The notes below the pieces were generated by a model, which ran no database searches, was not told the origin of the DNA, and was given only the letters and a program-made list of their open reading frames with translations. The position numbers and the translations under genes are program-made. Positions 7,800 to 15,871 of a stretch of DNA of 41,098 nt are shown in pieces. How positions within the stretch are numbered: position 1 is the stretch's first letter; the number at the start of each line of letters is the position of its first letter. Source of the stretch: Micromonospora sp. KC606 (GTDB lineage: Bacteria > Actinomycetota > Actinomycetes > Mycobacteriales > Micromonosporaceae); assembly GCF_004348675.1 (NCBI RefSeq), contig NZ_SMKN01000030.1, positions 1 to 41,098 on the forward strand. Reading direction: 5' to 3'.

Positions 7800-8912
7800 A
7801 TGTCCGAGATGCTGCGTGCCCCCGCCGAGGTCAAGTACGCCGACGAACTCGACTATCTGGAGTCGGTCGACACCGGGCCGAAGCCGTTCTCCTGGCGGCT
7901 GAGCCCGCGCATGGTGCGGCTGTTCGTCCTGGGCTCCGAGCGGGCCGACGGCCTGGACCGGGAGATCCCGCAGAAGTGGTTCGGTGACCGCAGCTTCGTG
8001 GAACGCAGCATCGTGACCCTCGCCTCCGACCGGGGTCTGCTGCTCATCGGTGACCCGGGCACCGGCAAGAGCTGGCTGGCCGAGCTGCTCGCCGCCGCGA
8101 TCTGCCGCAACTCCACCCTCGTCGTGCAGGGCACCGCGGGCACCACCGAGGACCACATCAAGTACTCGTGGAACGTGTCCATGGTCATCGCCCGCGGGCA
8201 GTCCCGCGAGTCGATGATCCCGTCGCCGATCATGACCGCGATGGAGCAGGGCGTCATCGGCCGCTTCGAGGAACTGACCCGCTCCACCAGCGACGTGCAG
8301 GACGCGCTCATCTCCATCCTCTCGGAGAAGTACATCTCGATCCCCGAGCTGAACCACGACAACATCGCCTTCGCCAAGCCCGGCTTCTCGATCATCGCCA
8401 CCGCGAACAGCCGCGACCGGGGCGTCAACGACCTGTCGTCCGCGCTGAAGCGGCGGTTCAACTTCGTCCGCATCCCCGTGGTGACGAACAAGCGCAGCGA
8501 GGCCGAGATCGTGCGATTCCGCACCGAGGAGCTGCTGCGCCGGCACCGCATCGAGCTGGAGGTGCCGCCCACCCTGCTGGACATCCTGCTGCAGAGCTTC
8601 GCCGACCTGCGCACCGCCGCCGCGGCGGCGACCAGCGACGACGAGAAACTCGAGTCGGCGCTGTCCACCGCAGAGCAGATCGGCGTGCTCGAGGACGCCA
8701 TCCTGCACAGCCAGTTCTTCGGCGACCGGACGCTGCGCGCCGAGACCCTGGCCGGATCACTGATGGGGTCGCTTGCCCGGCGCAGCCCGGAGGACCTGGC
8801 GATCCTCAACAAGTACCTGCACGGGGTCGTGGAACCCCGGGCGAAGCAGGACGGCGGCGGCTGGGAGGGCTTCCTCGACGGCGGCCGGCAGGCGATCGCC
8901 GCCCTGTCATGA
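7800..8912 (+). CDS. MoxR-type AAA+ ATPase, YehL-like (MoxR island gene 4)
   Basis: This 370-residue protein has one AAA+ module. Walker A is LLIGDPGTGKSWLAELL (about residues 80-96). A Walker B-like IGRFEEL has Glu-Glu in place of the usual Asp-Glu. Sensor 1 is FSIIATANSRDRG, and an arginine-finger region is SSALKRRFNFVRIP. The tail is a helical lid. The EGVIGRFEE variant and the long helical N-terminus favour the YehL subgroup of MoxR over RavA or APE2220. AGGAG at 7784-7788 precedes the ATG by 11 nt; this is the only gene of the five with its own clear ribosome site. It presumably remodels targets chosen by the vWA, SWIM and DUF5682 partners. Confidence 0.92.
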   Translation: MSEMLRAPAEVKYADELDYLESVDTGPKPFSWRLSPRMVRLFVLGSERADGLDREIPQKWFGDRSFVERSIVTLASDRGLLLIGDPGTGKSWLAELLAAAICRNSTLVVQGTAGTTEDHIKYSWNVSMVIARGQSRESMIPSPIMTAMEQGVIGRFEELTRSTSDVQDALISILSEKYISIPELNHDNIAFAKPGFSIIATANSRDRGVNDLSSALKRRFNFVRIPVVTNKRSEAEIVRFRTEELLRRHRIELEVPPTLLDILLQSFADLRTAAAAATSDDEKLESALSTAEQIGVLEDAILHSQFFGDRTLRAETLAGSLMGSLARRSPEDLAILNKYLHGVVEPRAKQDGGGWEGFLDGGRQAIAALS

Positions 8913-11701
8913 CCGCCTCCGCCCCGGCAGGCCCGTTCGTTGCCCTGCGCCAGCAGCTCACCGACGCCGCCGTTGCCTTCACCGAGTCCGCCGACGCGCT
9001 CGCCGGCATCCTCGCCGGCATGGTCGACGACGTCGACCGGGCACTCGCCGTGCCGCTGGAGATCTTTCCGGTGTGCCACCACTCGCCGGCCTCGGCGCTG
9101 GCGATGGTGCGCCGGCTGCGCGGGAAGCGGCCCCGGGTGATCTACCTGGAGCTCTGCGAGGACCTGCAGCCGCTGCTGGGCGAGCTGCGCAACTGCCGGC
9201 TCCCGGTGGCCGTGCAGGCGTTCGCCTCCGAGCTGGACGGCCACCCGAGCGAGTGGAGCCCGCTCAGCGTCGTCGCGCCGATCACCGAGGCCTCCGCCGA
9301 GTACCAGGCCATCGCCTATGCCCTGGACACGCCCGGGGTCGAGCTGGTCCTGGTGGACCGCTCCACCGACCATGTCTTTCAGTGGTTGCCCCGCGACCGG
9401 GCCCGGCCGGACGACCGGGAAGCCGAGACCGGTACGGACGCCGACGACGCCGCTCTGCACGGCGACGCGGTCGGCGTGGAGATCGGCGACCTGCGCCCCG
9501 GCTTCGCCGAACTGGAGGCGTACCTGCTGCACCACGGCAAGGTGCGCCACTGGTCGGAGTGGTGGGACCAGTACGTCGAACAGCCGCTCGCCGACGCCGA
9601 CCACGACACCTACCGCCAGGTGATGGTGCTCATCGGCAGCCTGTTCCGCCGGCTGCTCCCCGCCCGCCCCGAACGCTTCGAGCGCGACGAGGACCGCGAG
9701 CGGTACATGTGGACGCGCATGCGCGAACACCTCACCACCTCCGGCGTCGATCCCCGCGACTGCCTCTACGTCTGTGGCGCCTTCCACGCCGTTAGCCACG
9801 TCGAGCAGTTCGGCCTCGCCGCCGACGCGCCCGCCTACGAGATCAGCCCCCGCACCGGCACCCGCTGGCACTACGGACTCATCCCATCCAGCCACTCCGC
9901 CATCGAGGCCCAGTTCGGCCTCGCCCCCGGCTCGGTCTCCATCGCCGCGGCGACCTGGACGAAGGCGCTGACCCGCTCCGGCCTGACCCCGAACCGGCTC
10001 GACGGGCAGCGCGGCACCCGCCCCCGCTCCCGCAGGGCCGCCGGCGACGCCGCGCCCACCACCGGCGTCATCGACCGGCTCTCCGGGTTCCTCGCCGCAC
10101 CACCCGAGCCCGGCGGCCTCGACGAGGCGGAGCTGCGCGGCTGGTGCGTCGACATCGTCCGGCTCGCCCGCCGCAACGGCTACCTTGCCAGCACCGCCGA
10201 CGCGATCGCCGTCTTCGAGACCGCGATCCTCCTCGCCGGCCTGCGTAACCGGGCCCGTCCCACCCCGTACGACTTCGCCGACGCCGCGGTCACCTGCATC
10301 GAGAAGGACGTCGTCCCCGGCCGGCGGGACATCCGCCGGCTCTGCGAGATCCTGCTCGGTGGCGACCGGGTCGGCCAGGTCGGTTACGAAGCACTCCCGC
10401 CACTTGCCCGCGACGTCCTCGACCGCCTCCACCCGCTCGGCCTGGACCTTGAGAAACGCACCGTCCAGCGGGCCCTGCTCGACCTGCACACCGACCCCCG
10501 GCTGGCGCCCTGCTCGGACCTGCTCTGGATGCTGCGGCACCTGCTCCCACCAGACGCGGTCCGTCCGATCATGGGAGAGCGGCGGCTGGGACACCGCTCC
10601 ATCCAGGAGAGCTGGGACGTCGCCCTCGGCCGCAACCAACGAGCCCTGATCGAGCTGGGCTACGAGGGCGTCACCGTGGAGCAGGTGCTGGAGCAGCGGC
10701 TACGCCGGGCGGTCCGCGGCCCGCAGGCCACCGCGGCCGGCGCCCTCGCGGCCGTCGAGGACGCCATCCGGCTACTCGACAGCCCCCGCCTGGTCGACGA
10801 ACTCGGCGCCCGGGCGGTCGAGCTGCTCGCCGCCGAACGCAGCGTCGACGACGCCCCGGACGTGCTGCGCCGCATCCGGCGGCTGCTGGCCCACTACCGG
10901 ACCACCGCGGCGGCCCTGCCGGCCTGGTGCGAAGCGTTCGTAACCGCCGGGTACGCGCACTACTGCACCCTGCTGCCGACCGCCTTCGTCGACGAGCAGA
11001 CCGGCGTCCGGCAAGTCGGCGCGATGCTCGGTTTCCTGTTCAGCATGGAAGGCCTGGCGCTGTCCCTCGGCTGCGACCGCACGCAGCTCGAACTCGCGAT
11101 CGCACAGTCACACCCGGAGACACCCGCCAAGGTCGCCCTGCACTGGGCGGCCCGGCACCAGTTGGGCCTGCTGCCGCTGGCCGAGCTACGCGCCCGCTGC
11201 CACGGTCTGCTGGCCAACCCGTTGGTGGTGCCGACCTTCCCGCAGTACCTCTCCGGCTTCGTGCAGGCCCTCGACCCGGCGCCCGGGCTGGCGCCGTTCG
11301 TGGTGGAGCTGATGTCGACCGCGTTCGCCCAGCTGCCCGACCCGATCCTGCTGCCCTGGCTGCCCACCCTCATCACCACGCTGCGCGAGCACGGCCCGGA
11401 GCTGGTTCCACTGCTGATCCGCGAGGCGGCACGCACCTTCCCCGGCAGCCTGCCCGCACTGGACACCTGGGTACCACCCTGGAGCGCACCCGCACCCGCA
11501 CCCGCACCCACGCCGGCACCGCCGGTCGCGCCGGCGGGGCCGGTCGTCAGCCTGCTGACCGACCATCCCGAGACCGTCGACGCGATCGCCACGCTGCTCG
11601 GCTGCCCCAGCCAATGGCGACGACACGACGAGCCCACCCACACCGAGGTAGCGGCGCTTCTCACCCAGCACCCGGACACCGCAGCAGCCGTGGTCGAGTG
11701 A
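8909..11701 (+). CDS. DUF5682 protein, YehM-like (MoxR island gene 5)
   Basis: The product is large (930 residues) and cytosolic. Residues 45-300 contain EIFPVCHHSPASA, VIYLELCEDLQPLL, VELVLVDRSTDH and YVCGAFHAVSHVEQ. These are spaced like the His/Glu/His motifs of the EreA/ChaN/TIKI fold, which hydrolyses esters or peptides or binds haem. Residues 340-850 are helical and rich in Leu-Arg pairs, typical of the long DUF5682 tail. An Ala-Pro linker (about 855-875) leads to a short helical C-terminus. The ATG overlaps the ATPase stop (ATGA). The conserved histidines suggest an enzyme, possibly the effector of the island. No activity is established that I know of. Confidence 0.82.
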   Translation: MTASAPAGPFVALRQQLTDAAVAFTESADALAGILAGMVDDVDRALAVPLEIFPVCHHSPASALAMVRRLRGKRPRVIYLELCEDLQPLLGELRNCRLPVAVQAFASELDGHPSEWSPLSVVAPITEASAEYQAIAYALDTPGVELVLVDRSTDHVFQWLPRDRARPDDREAETGTDADDAALHGDAVGVEIGDLRPGFAELEAYLLHHGKVRHWSEWWDQYVEQPLADADHDTYRQVMVLIGSLFRRLLPARPERFERDEDRERYMWTRMREHLTTSGVDPRDCLYVCGAFHAVSHVEQFGLAADAPAYEISPRTGTRWHYGLIPSSHSAIEAQFGLAPGSVSIAAATWTKALTRSGLTPNRLDGQRGTRPRSRRAAGDAAPTTGVIDRLSGFLAAPPEPGGLDEAELRGWCVDIVRLARRNGYLASTADAIAVFETAILLAGLRNRARPTPYDFADAAVTCIEKDVVPGRRDIRRLCEILLGGDRVGQVGYEALPPLARDVLDRLHPLGLDLEKRTVQRALLDLHTDPRLAPCSDLLWMLRHLLPPDAVRPIMGERRLGHRSIQESWDVALGRNQRALIELGYEGVTVEQVLEQRLRRAVRGPQATAAGALAAVEDAIRLLDSPRLVDELGARAVELLAAERSVDDAPDVLRRIRRLLAHYRTTAAALPAWCEAFVTAGYAHYCTLLPTAFVDEQTGVRQVGAMLGFLFSMEGLALSLGCDRTQLELAIAQSHPETPAKVALHWAARHQLGLLPLAELRARCHGLLANPLVVPTFPQYLSGFVQALDPAPGLAPFVVELMSTAFAQLPDPILLPWLPTLITTLREHGPELVPLLIREAARTFPGSLPALDTWVPPWSAPAPAPAPTPAPPVAPAGPVVSLLTDHPETVDAIATLLGCPSQWRRHDEPTHTEVAALLTQHPDTAAAVVE

Positions 11702-11808
11702 TGTGCGACATCGACAACATCGCATCCCGCATGGTGGTCGAGGCCAACGGCGGCATCTTTGAGAATCAATGCGGCGGGAAGTTGCGATTCTGGGTATCGA
11801 CCGCTTGA
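11701..11808 (+). CDS. 35-codon ORF coupled to the MoxR island, doubtful
   Basis: The ATG at 11701 shares one base with the TGA of the DUF5682 gene (TGATG), the same coupling used inside the island. The peptide runs MCDIDNIASRMVVEANGGIF and ends LRFWVSTA; it has two cysteines. Codon use is less G/C-biased at third positions than in the genes upstream. It could be a genuine small subunit, a regulatory peptide, or the start of a sixth gene that has been truncated. I recognise no family. The following 154 bases to 11962 show nothing. Confidence 0.3.
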   Translation: MCDIDNIASRMVVEANGGIFENQCGGKLRFWVSTA

Positions 11809-11962
11809 CCGAAAACTGCGGCACTGAAACGACGGGCGGCCCGCCAACGACCAACAAGATCACCCGCGAGGATCTGCCGCCGTCCGTGCGCGCCAGCCGC
11901 GCGTCGCCCTCACTGCGGGCAGTCGGCGCTTCGCGACGCTCGGGCATCCTGACCTGCCGGAG

Positions 11963-12364
11963 TCAGTGCATTGTCGGCAGCTGTGGCCAATCGGCCACGA
12001 TGACCAAGGGGACCGAGTTCGGTGACCGATACTCGTCTCCAGGGAAGTACTCGATGTGCTGATGCCTTTTGATACTCCGGTCTTCGGCGGTCACAGCCTG
12101 TTCGGCTACACCGTCAAGTGCATCCCAGACGATGTCGAGAAACTCGCGGTCGCCGGAGAAGTGCAACGTGGTCGTGTCACGCAAGCTGACCAGCAGCGGA
12201 CCACTGGAGATCTCCTGAACCACGAACCCACCAGTGATCGCTACCTCCAAGGGCTCCGCATCCTGGCGAAGCCGGTCGCCGAGGGCGCGGAGGGCGGACG
12301 GCGAGCCAGCAAGCTCCAGTTCGCCATCGCCAATGGCAAGACGGCAACGCCGAAGATCACTCAT
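11963..12364 (-). CDS. Imm32-like immunity protein, orphan
   Basis: The 133-residue soluble product has an N-terminal ligand-like strand region (LAIGDGELELAGSPSALRAL). A C-terminal block has LHFSGDREFLDIVWDAL followed by HQHIEYFPGDEYRSPNSVPL. The H-x-H-x-E-Y-F-P pattern is what I associate with proteins annotated Imm32 in actinobacteria. These neutralise toxins secreted by polymorphic systems. No complete cognate toxin is next to it; a Hint remnant lies about 7.6 kb away across the MoxR island. It may be a leftover immunity gene protecting against neighbours' toxins. The family call is by motif memory. Confidence 0.55.
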   Translation of the reverse strand: MSDLRRCRLAIGDGELELAGSPSALRALGDRLRQDAEPLEVAITGGFVVQEISSGPLLVSLRDTTTLHFSGDREFLDIVWDALDGVAEQAVTAEDRSIKRHQHIEYFPGDEYRSPNSVPLVIVADWPQLPTMH

Positions 12365-12560
12365 CCGGGCATTCTTCCTTGCTCATTGCGCCGGTCATAC
12401 GCAGCCTCGCCGACACCAGGATCTGCCGCCGACCGCGCGTGACGCTGCGTCACCCCCTTCTCGATCAAGGCAACGTCCGGTCGTGCCGACTTGCGGACGC
12501 CGCCAGTGCGCCGTATGCGACAGGTGCCAGAGGCGCGAGCTGCGGCATCTCGAGGACAGG

Positions 12561-13049
12561 TCAATCCCAGATCCACCGGAAGACCGTCCACATCCCGATG
12601 CCCACCATCGCTAGGAACCAGACAACGACAGTAATGGCACATCCCCCGAACACGATCCCCTCCCACCGTTCGCTGGGTCCGCCAACCGGCCCAATGTCCC
12701 GCGTTCCACTCTTGTCCGCTTGCACGGCCGCTCGCCTCAAACCTTCCAGCTGCTCGGTGCTGGCTGTGCGTCGGACCGGGCCGGGGATGCTGTGCCAACG
12801 TGCGGTGTCGTTCCGGTGCTGCTCCAACCAGGCCGAGATCGAGCGTTGCGCTACCTCGTCGTCGCGGCCAAGGACGAACCAGAGAGCACCTGCCGCGGGC
12901 AGGTCTTGCATCTCGTAGTGAACCGTTGCCAGAAGGTCGAGCACCTCGTGATCCTGGCGATGCGCCAAGACGCCGTTCAGCCGGTCACGTGCCTTCCAGG
13001 GGCGACCAGCAGCGAGATCGGCGCGCGCACGCGCTAGTCCGTCGCTCAC
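12561..13049 (-). CDS. DUF6584-like protein with C-terminal membrane anchor
   Basis: The 162-residue product starts at the GTG read from 13049. Residues 2-75 form two helix pairs (ARADLAAGRPWKARDRLNGVL, then HEVLDLLATVHYEMQDLPAAGALWFVLGRDDE), like a degenerate tetratricopeptide. This pattern is common in DUF6584 proteins near toxin-immunity genes. The C-terminus has one strong hydrophobic segment, GGCAITVVVWFLAMVGIGMW, which would anchor it with the repeat domain in the cytosol. The start has only a weak ribosome site. It lies about 200 bases upstream of the Imm32-like gene on the same strand, and both may be cargo of the same toxin-related cassette. Confidence 0.65.
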   Translation of the reverse strand: MSDGLARARADLAAGRPWKARDRLNGVLAHRQDHEVLDLLATVHYEMQDLPAAGALWFVLGRDDEVAQRSISAWLEQHRNDTARWHSIPGPVRRTASTEQLEGLRRAAVQADKSGTRDIGPVGGPSERWEGIVFGGCAITVVVWFLAMVGIGMWTVFRWIWD

Positions 13050-13635
13050 CCCGCGATCGTGCCAGCCACATCGGGCTAGATCGAGTGAGAATCCGACGAC
13101 CACGCCACGCGAGAGGACCACCCAGATCCCGCGCCCCCGACGCCACGACAGGCGGGAAACGCACGGACATGCCGCAGATATCGTGCGGTTCGGCGCCCCG
13201 ACACTCGGTAAGCACCAGCCATGACTATGTTCGGTAACAGCGGCCGTGACCGTCAGCCCAATGGTGGGGTCGTCCCGGTGGAGCCCATCTCGTCCGTCAT
13301 AGCCATCCGTGCGCAACCAGCCACCCGCATCGTGGTCCTTGTCGCGCCGGAGCCACTCCTCGCCGCCCCGCCCTGCGCACCCAACACCGGCAACACAGCA
13401 GGCTTGGCCATAGGCAGGCACCCCCACGCCGTCGCCGCCGAGTATGTCGGCACGCGTCACCGTGCGGCACCCGCCGCGCCCCGCGAGCCAGCGGCGGCAC
13501 GCGAGGTGGCCTGGCGTCATTCCGGGGAGCTGGGCGCTCGGTGGGCGCTCGTACACGAAAGCCCAAAATCCGACAAATACTCGCGCCAGGAATAGGGCGG
13601 GGTAGTGACGCCTGGCTATATTCCCAGTTTAGAGG
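13050..13635. other. 586-bp stretch without a convincing gene
   Basis: Several frames are open for 70-125 codons on both strands, but none has the third-position G/C bias or protein-like composition of the genes around it. No strong hairpin or repeat was seen. It may be spacer or decayed sequence next to the tRNA. Confidence 0.5.
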
Positions 13636-13707
13636 TGGGCCGCCTGGGACTCGAACCCAGAACCTAAGGATTAAAAGTCCTCAGCTCTGCCATTGAGCTA
13701 ACGGCCC
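13636..13707 (-). tRNA. tRNA-Lys (anticodon UUU)
   Basis: Read on the minus strand from 13707, the sequence folds as a cloverleaf. The acceptor arms are GGGCCGT and GCGGCCC, the D arm is GCTC...GAGC, and the anticodon loop is CTTTTAA with TTT at its centre. The T arm is CTGGG-TTCGAGT-CCCAG, followed by a discriminator A. CCA is not encoded (the genome continues CCT). A TAACCT box at 13718-13723 lies about 10 nt upstream of the 5' end and could be the -10 element. I found no second copy of the 3' end in the window, so there is no sign of integration here. Confidence 0.95.
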
Positions 13708-13728
13708 GCAGCATCACAGGTTACCCGA

Positions 13729-13893
13729 TCACCCCGACGCGGGAAGATGTCCGCCCGGTGCAGCCCAGCGGGCACCTGGACCTGTGCTTGCTGGGGCCGT
13801 AGGCCGCCGAGTGGTGGGGTTGAGGATCAGCAGGTTGCGGGGGGCGCCGTGGTCGCTGGTGGCGCTGACGCCGATGCCGGTTCGGCCTGGCGG
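13729..13893 (-). pseudogene. possible C-terminal remnant of a gene
   Basis: A minus-strand frame with no start reads GRTGIGVSATSDHGAPRNLL and on to a TGA at 13729-13731, directly upstream of the tRNA. A TAA interrupts it at its 5' end. The composition looks like real protein, but nothing upstream continues the frame. It is probably the tail of a decayed gene. This is a weak call. Confidence 0.25.
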
Positions 13894-14006
13894 TTACCAG
13901 GACGCACCGGGAGGAAGAAATCGGACCCGCACCCAGGCTCACACGTGCAGGGTCGAGGTGTCGGGTAGTTTGGACAGCCTTCACGATGGTCATCGACAGG
14001 AGACAC

Positions 14007-14531
14007 GTGTCGCACATCGAGACGGTCACCGGTGAGCTGCGGGTCTTGATGACCGGTGTGGAAAGAGCCCAGGGGCTGGCCGCCGCCGCCGACAACCAGG
14101 CGCAACAGGTGGCGCTGCGCGCCGCGGGCGCCGGTTTTGCCGCGGTGGCAGCGGGCATGGCCCGAGTACGGGGCGCCATCGCGGCGATCCAGGGCGGGCT
14201 GGGCGGCCTCGCCGCATCGATCGGCGAGGCCACGAAGATGACTGCCGCCGTTCCCCGCGAAGCCACTCCCCAGGAGACCATCCGCGGACTGGCACCGGTC
14301 CGAGCTGGGATCGACAGCGCCCGTGACACGGCGGCTGCGATCATCACCCAGGTCGGTGAGGCGCGGCAGCTCGTCGCCGTGGTTCTGCAGGGCGGGCAGC
14401 CGGGGCCGCTTCTGCAGTCTCTGGAGAGCATCAAGCAGGTCCTGGTGTCAGTGGTCCAACGTGCCGGTTCCGCCCGTCAAGCCGTCGATGTGGCCGTCGC
14501 CGAGGCCCGGCAGCTGGGGTCGGGAAACTGA
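14007..14531 (+). CDS. DUF6244-like all-helical protein
   Basis: The protein has 174 residues from the GTG at 14007 (SHIETVTGELRVLMTGVERA). It is almost entirely alanine-rich helix with no signal peptide. Long amphipathic runs such as AGFAAVAAGMARVRGAIAAI resemble the small helical partners that precede toxins in type VII (WXG-like) and related systems. I associate this with DUF6244 of Micromonosporaceae. AGGAGA at 13998-14003 lies only 3-4 nt before the GTG; the in-frame ATG at 13986 is the alternative start. A TAGTTT box at 13966-13971 could be its promoter. The fragment downstream suggests that a toxin gene once followed. Confidence 0.6.
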   Translation: MSHIETVTGELRVLMTGVERAQGLAAAADNQAQQVALRAAGAGFAAVAAGMARVRGAIAAIQGGLGGLAASIGEATKMTAAVPREATPQETIRGLAPVRAGIDSARDTAAAIITQVGEARQLVAVVLQGGQPGPLLQSLESIKQVLVSVVQRAGSARQAVDVAVAEARQLGSGN

Positions 14532-14586
14532 TCGGGGCTGGCGGTCCCGGACCGGCCAGCCCTGCCCAGCCCAGCACGGGAATCCC

Positions 14587-14709
14587 GACCGCAACGGCTC
14601 CTGCCTCGAACTGTGGGTACCGGCCGAGGATCTCGACGAGTTCGATCGGCACGCGGTCGGGCTCATCGAGTTGGTTCACGAGTTCCGACCGGTCGAGCAG
14701 GCAGGCTGA
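14587..14709 (+). pseudogene. C-terminal remnant of a gene that followed the DUF6244-like gene
   Basis: A frame with no start codon reads DRNGSCLELWVPAEDLDEFD and continues RHAVGLIELVHEFRPVEQAG to a TGA at 14707-14709. The WVPAE-x-LDEF-x-RH-x-VG pattern resembles the C-termini of toxin-like proteins encoded after DUF6244 genes. Only about 40 codons survive, immediately after the DUF6244-like stop, so an internal deletion probably removed the toxin body. The family assignment is from memory and weak. Confidence 0.45.
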
Positions 14710-14951
14710 TGGGTGGATTCCACCGAGCGACTCGTACGATCCGGCAACTACTGCCCGCCAACTACTGGCCGGCCTGCCCGGCCCGTACGGCAACGGGCAG
14801 ATGTCTGGTCCTCGACGGGACCAACCGTGACACAACAGGCTCGGCCGACGGAACCGACCGGGGACTACTGATCCAGGTGGCCACGTCGATCCTGCGGGCC
14901 TACGCGCGATCCGGCGAGCCGCCAACGACCACCCACGCACACTTCTACTGA
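14709..14951 (+). CDS. small hypothetical protein coupled to the remnant
   Basis: The 80-residue frame starts with an ATG that shares a base with the stop of the upstream remnant (TGATG at 14707-14711). This coupling would make sense if it were the next gene in a former toxin operon, for example an immunity or accessory protein. It has two cysteines near residues 23 and 32, a VATSILRAYARSGEPPTTT helix and a short aromatic end (HAHFY). It has no signal peptide or membrane segment. If translation depended on the lost gene, it may now be silent. Confidence 0.4.
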   Translation: MGGFHRATRTIRQLLPANYWPACPARTATGRCLVLDGTNRDTTGSADGTDRGLLIQVATSILRAYARSGEPPTTTHAHFY

Positions 14952-15062
14952 CCTTCGTACCCGTACTGCTCTCCGTCGCCCGCCTGCGGGCGAATTGGAT
15001 CCTGCGCCGTGCAGCGAGCAAACCGGGTGGCTGGTGAACATGCCCTCTGGCACCCTGCTGAC

Positions 15063-15632
15063 ATGTCCCAGATCGCCTCTCAACCGCGCAGCGTGGCCGA
15101 ACTGCGCACGCTCACCGCTAGAGGCGCTCGGGTCAAGTACCTGTTCTTCTGGGGACACCGACCACAACCCGACGGCAGCATCGGACCGGGGTGTCTGAGC
15201 CAATGGTGGCCCGCTCCGTTCGTGGTAGACGAGGTCCGGTACGCCACGGCCGAGCACTACATGATGGTCGGTAAGGCCCGGCTGTCCGGCGACGAGGCCA
15301 CCGCTGCGCGGATGCTGACGGTGCCGAGCCCGGGCGCGGTCAAGGCTCTGGGCCGGCAGGTTCAGGGCTTCGACCAGACCGTGTGGGACGCGCATCGCTT
15401 CGACCTCGTCGTCGCCGGCAACGTGGCCAAGTTCGGCCAGCACCCTGAGCTTGGGAAGTACCTGGCGCGTACCGGCAACCGAATACTGGCCGAGGCCAGC
15501 CCGGTGGACCGGATCTGGGGCATCGGCCTGGCCGCGACGGATCCACGCACGTGCAACCCCGCCCAGTGGCGCGGCTTGAATCTGCTCGGGTTCGCGCTCA
15601 TGCACGCCCGCGCCCAGCTCGCCACGGGATGA
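15063..15632 (+). CDS. NADAR family protein (YbiA-like N-glycosidase)
   Basis: The 189-residue product starts MSQIASQPRSVAEL. It has the NADAR landmarks in order: FFWGHRPQPDGSIG, LSQWWPAPFVVDEVRYATAEHYMMVGKA, GNVAKFGQHPELGKYL and DRIWGIGL. NADAR enzymes cleave N-glycosidic bonds; characterised members remove reactive riboflavin precursors, and some reverse ADP-ribosylation by DarT-type toxins. No riboflavin gene is nearby. The local debris of toxins therefore makes an ADP-ribosyl-repair role worth considering, but that is inference. There is no good ribosome site before the ATG. A frame open from 15009 is an alternative. Confidence 0.88.
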   Translation: MSQIASQPRSVAELRTLTARGARVKYLFFWGHRPQPDGSIGPGCLSQWWPAPFVVDEVRYATAEHYMMVGKARLSGDEATAARMLTVPSPGAVKALGRQVQGFDQTVWDAHRFDLVVAGNVAKFGQHPELGKYLARTGNRILAEASPVDRIWGIGLAATDPRTCNPAQWRGLNLLGFALMHARAQLATG

Positions 15633-15714
15633 ACCTGAAGGTTCGTGCACATCACGTGCGTGTCGGTGCCCGGCAGTTCATCATCCGCCCAGCCCACGCT
15701 TCGCCCGGCGCGGC

Positions 15715-15785
15715 CCTGACCGACAAGAACCGTGGTCGAGCGTATCCGGCCTGACCGACAAGAACCCGTGGTCGAGCGTATCCGG
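15715..15785. repeat. tandem 35-nt repeat, two copies
   Basis: CCTGACCGACAAGAACC begins each of two adjacent copies (15715-15749 and 15750-15785) that continue GTGGTCGAGCGTATCCGG. The second copy has one extra C. Further GGTCGAGCAG fragments follow. It lies between convergent genes and has no visible hairpin or coding role. Confidence 0.85.
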
Positions 15786-15871
15786 TTCGGTGCGGTCGAG
15801 CAGGCGTTCGGCCGGTCGAGCAGATAGAACAGCCGGGTCCGGGCCGCCAACCGGATCGTTCAGATTTTGGG

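Noticed and set aside
7853..10639. 928-codon open frame on the minus strand
   Set aside because: It is antisense to the MoxR and DUF5682 genes, whose motifs are unambiguous. Its length is a product of G/C-rich third positions mirrored on the other strand.
13221..13595. 124-codon plus-strand ORF between the DUF6584-like gene and the tRNA
   Set aside because: Composition and codon use are unlike the neighbouring genes, there is no ribosome site and no motif.
13636..13707. tRNA-Lys as an integration site for a mobile element
   Set aside because: No second copy of the tRNA 3' end, no integrase and no excisionase were seen within the window.
15715..15785. CRISPR array
   Set aside because: Only two adjacent copies with no spacer between them and no cas genes.
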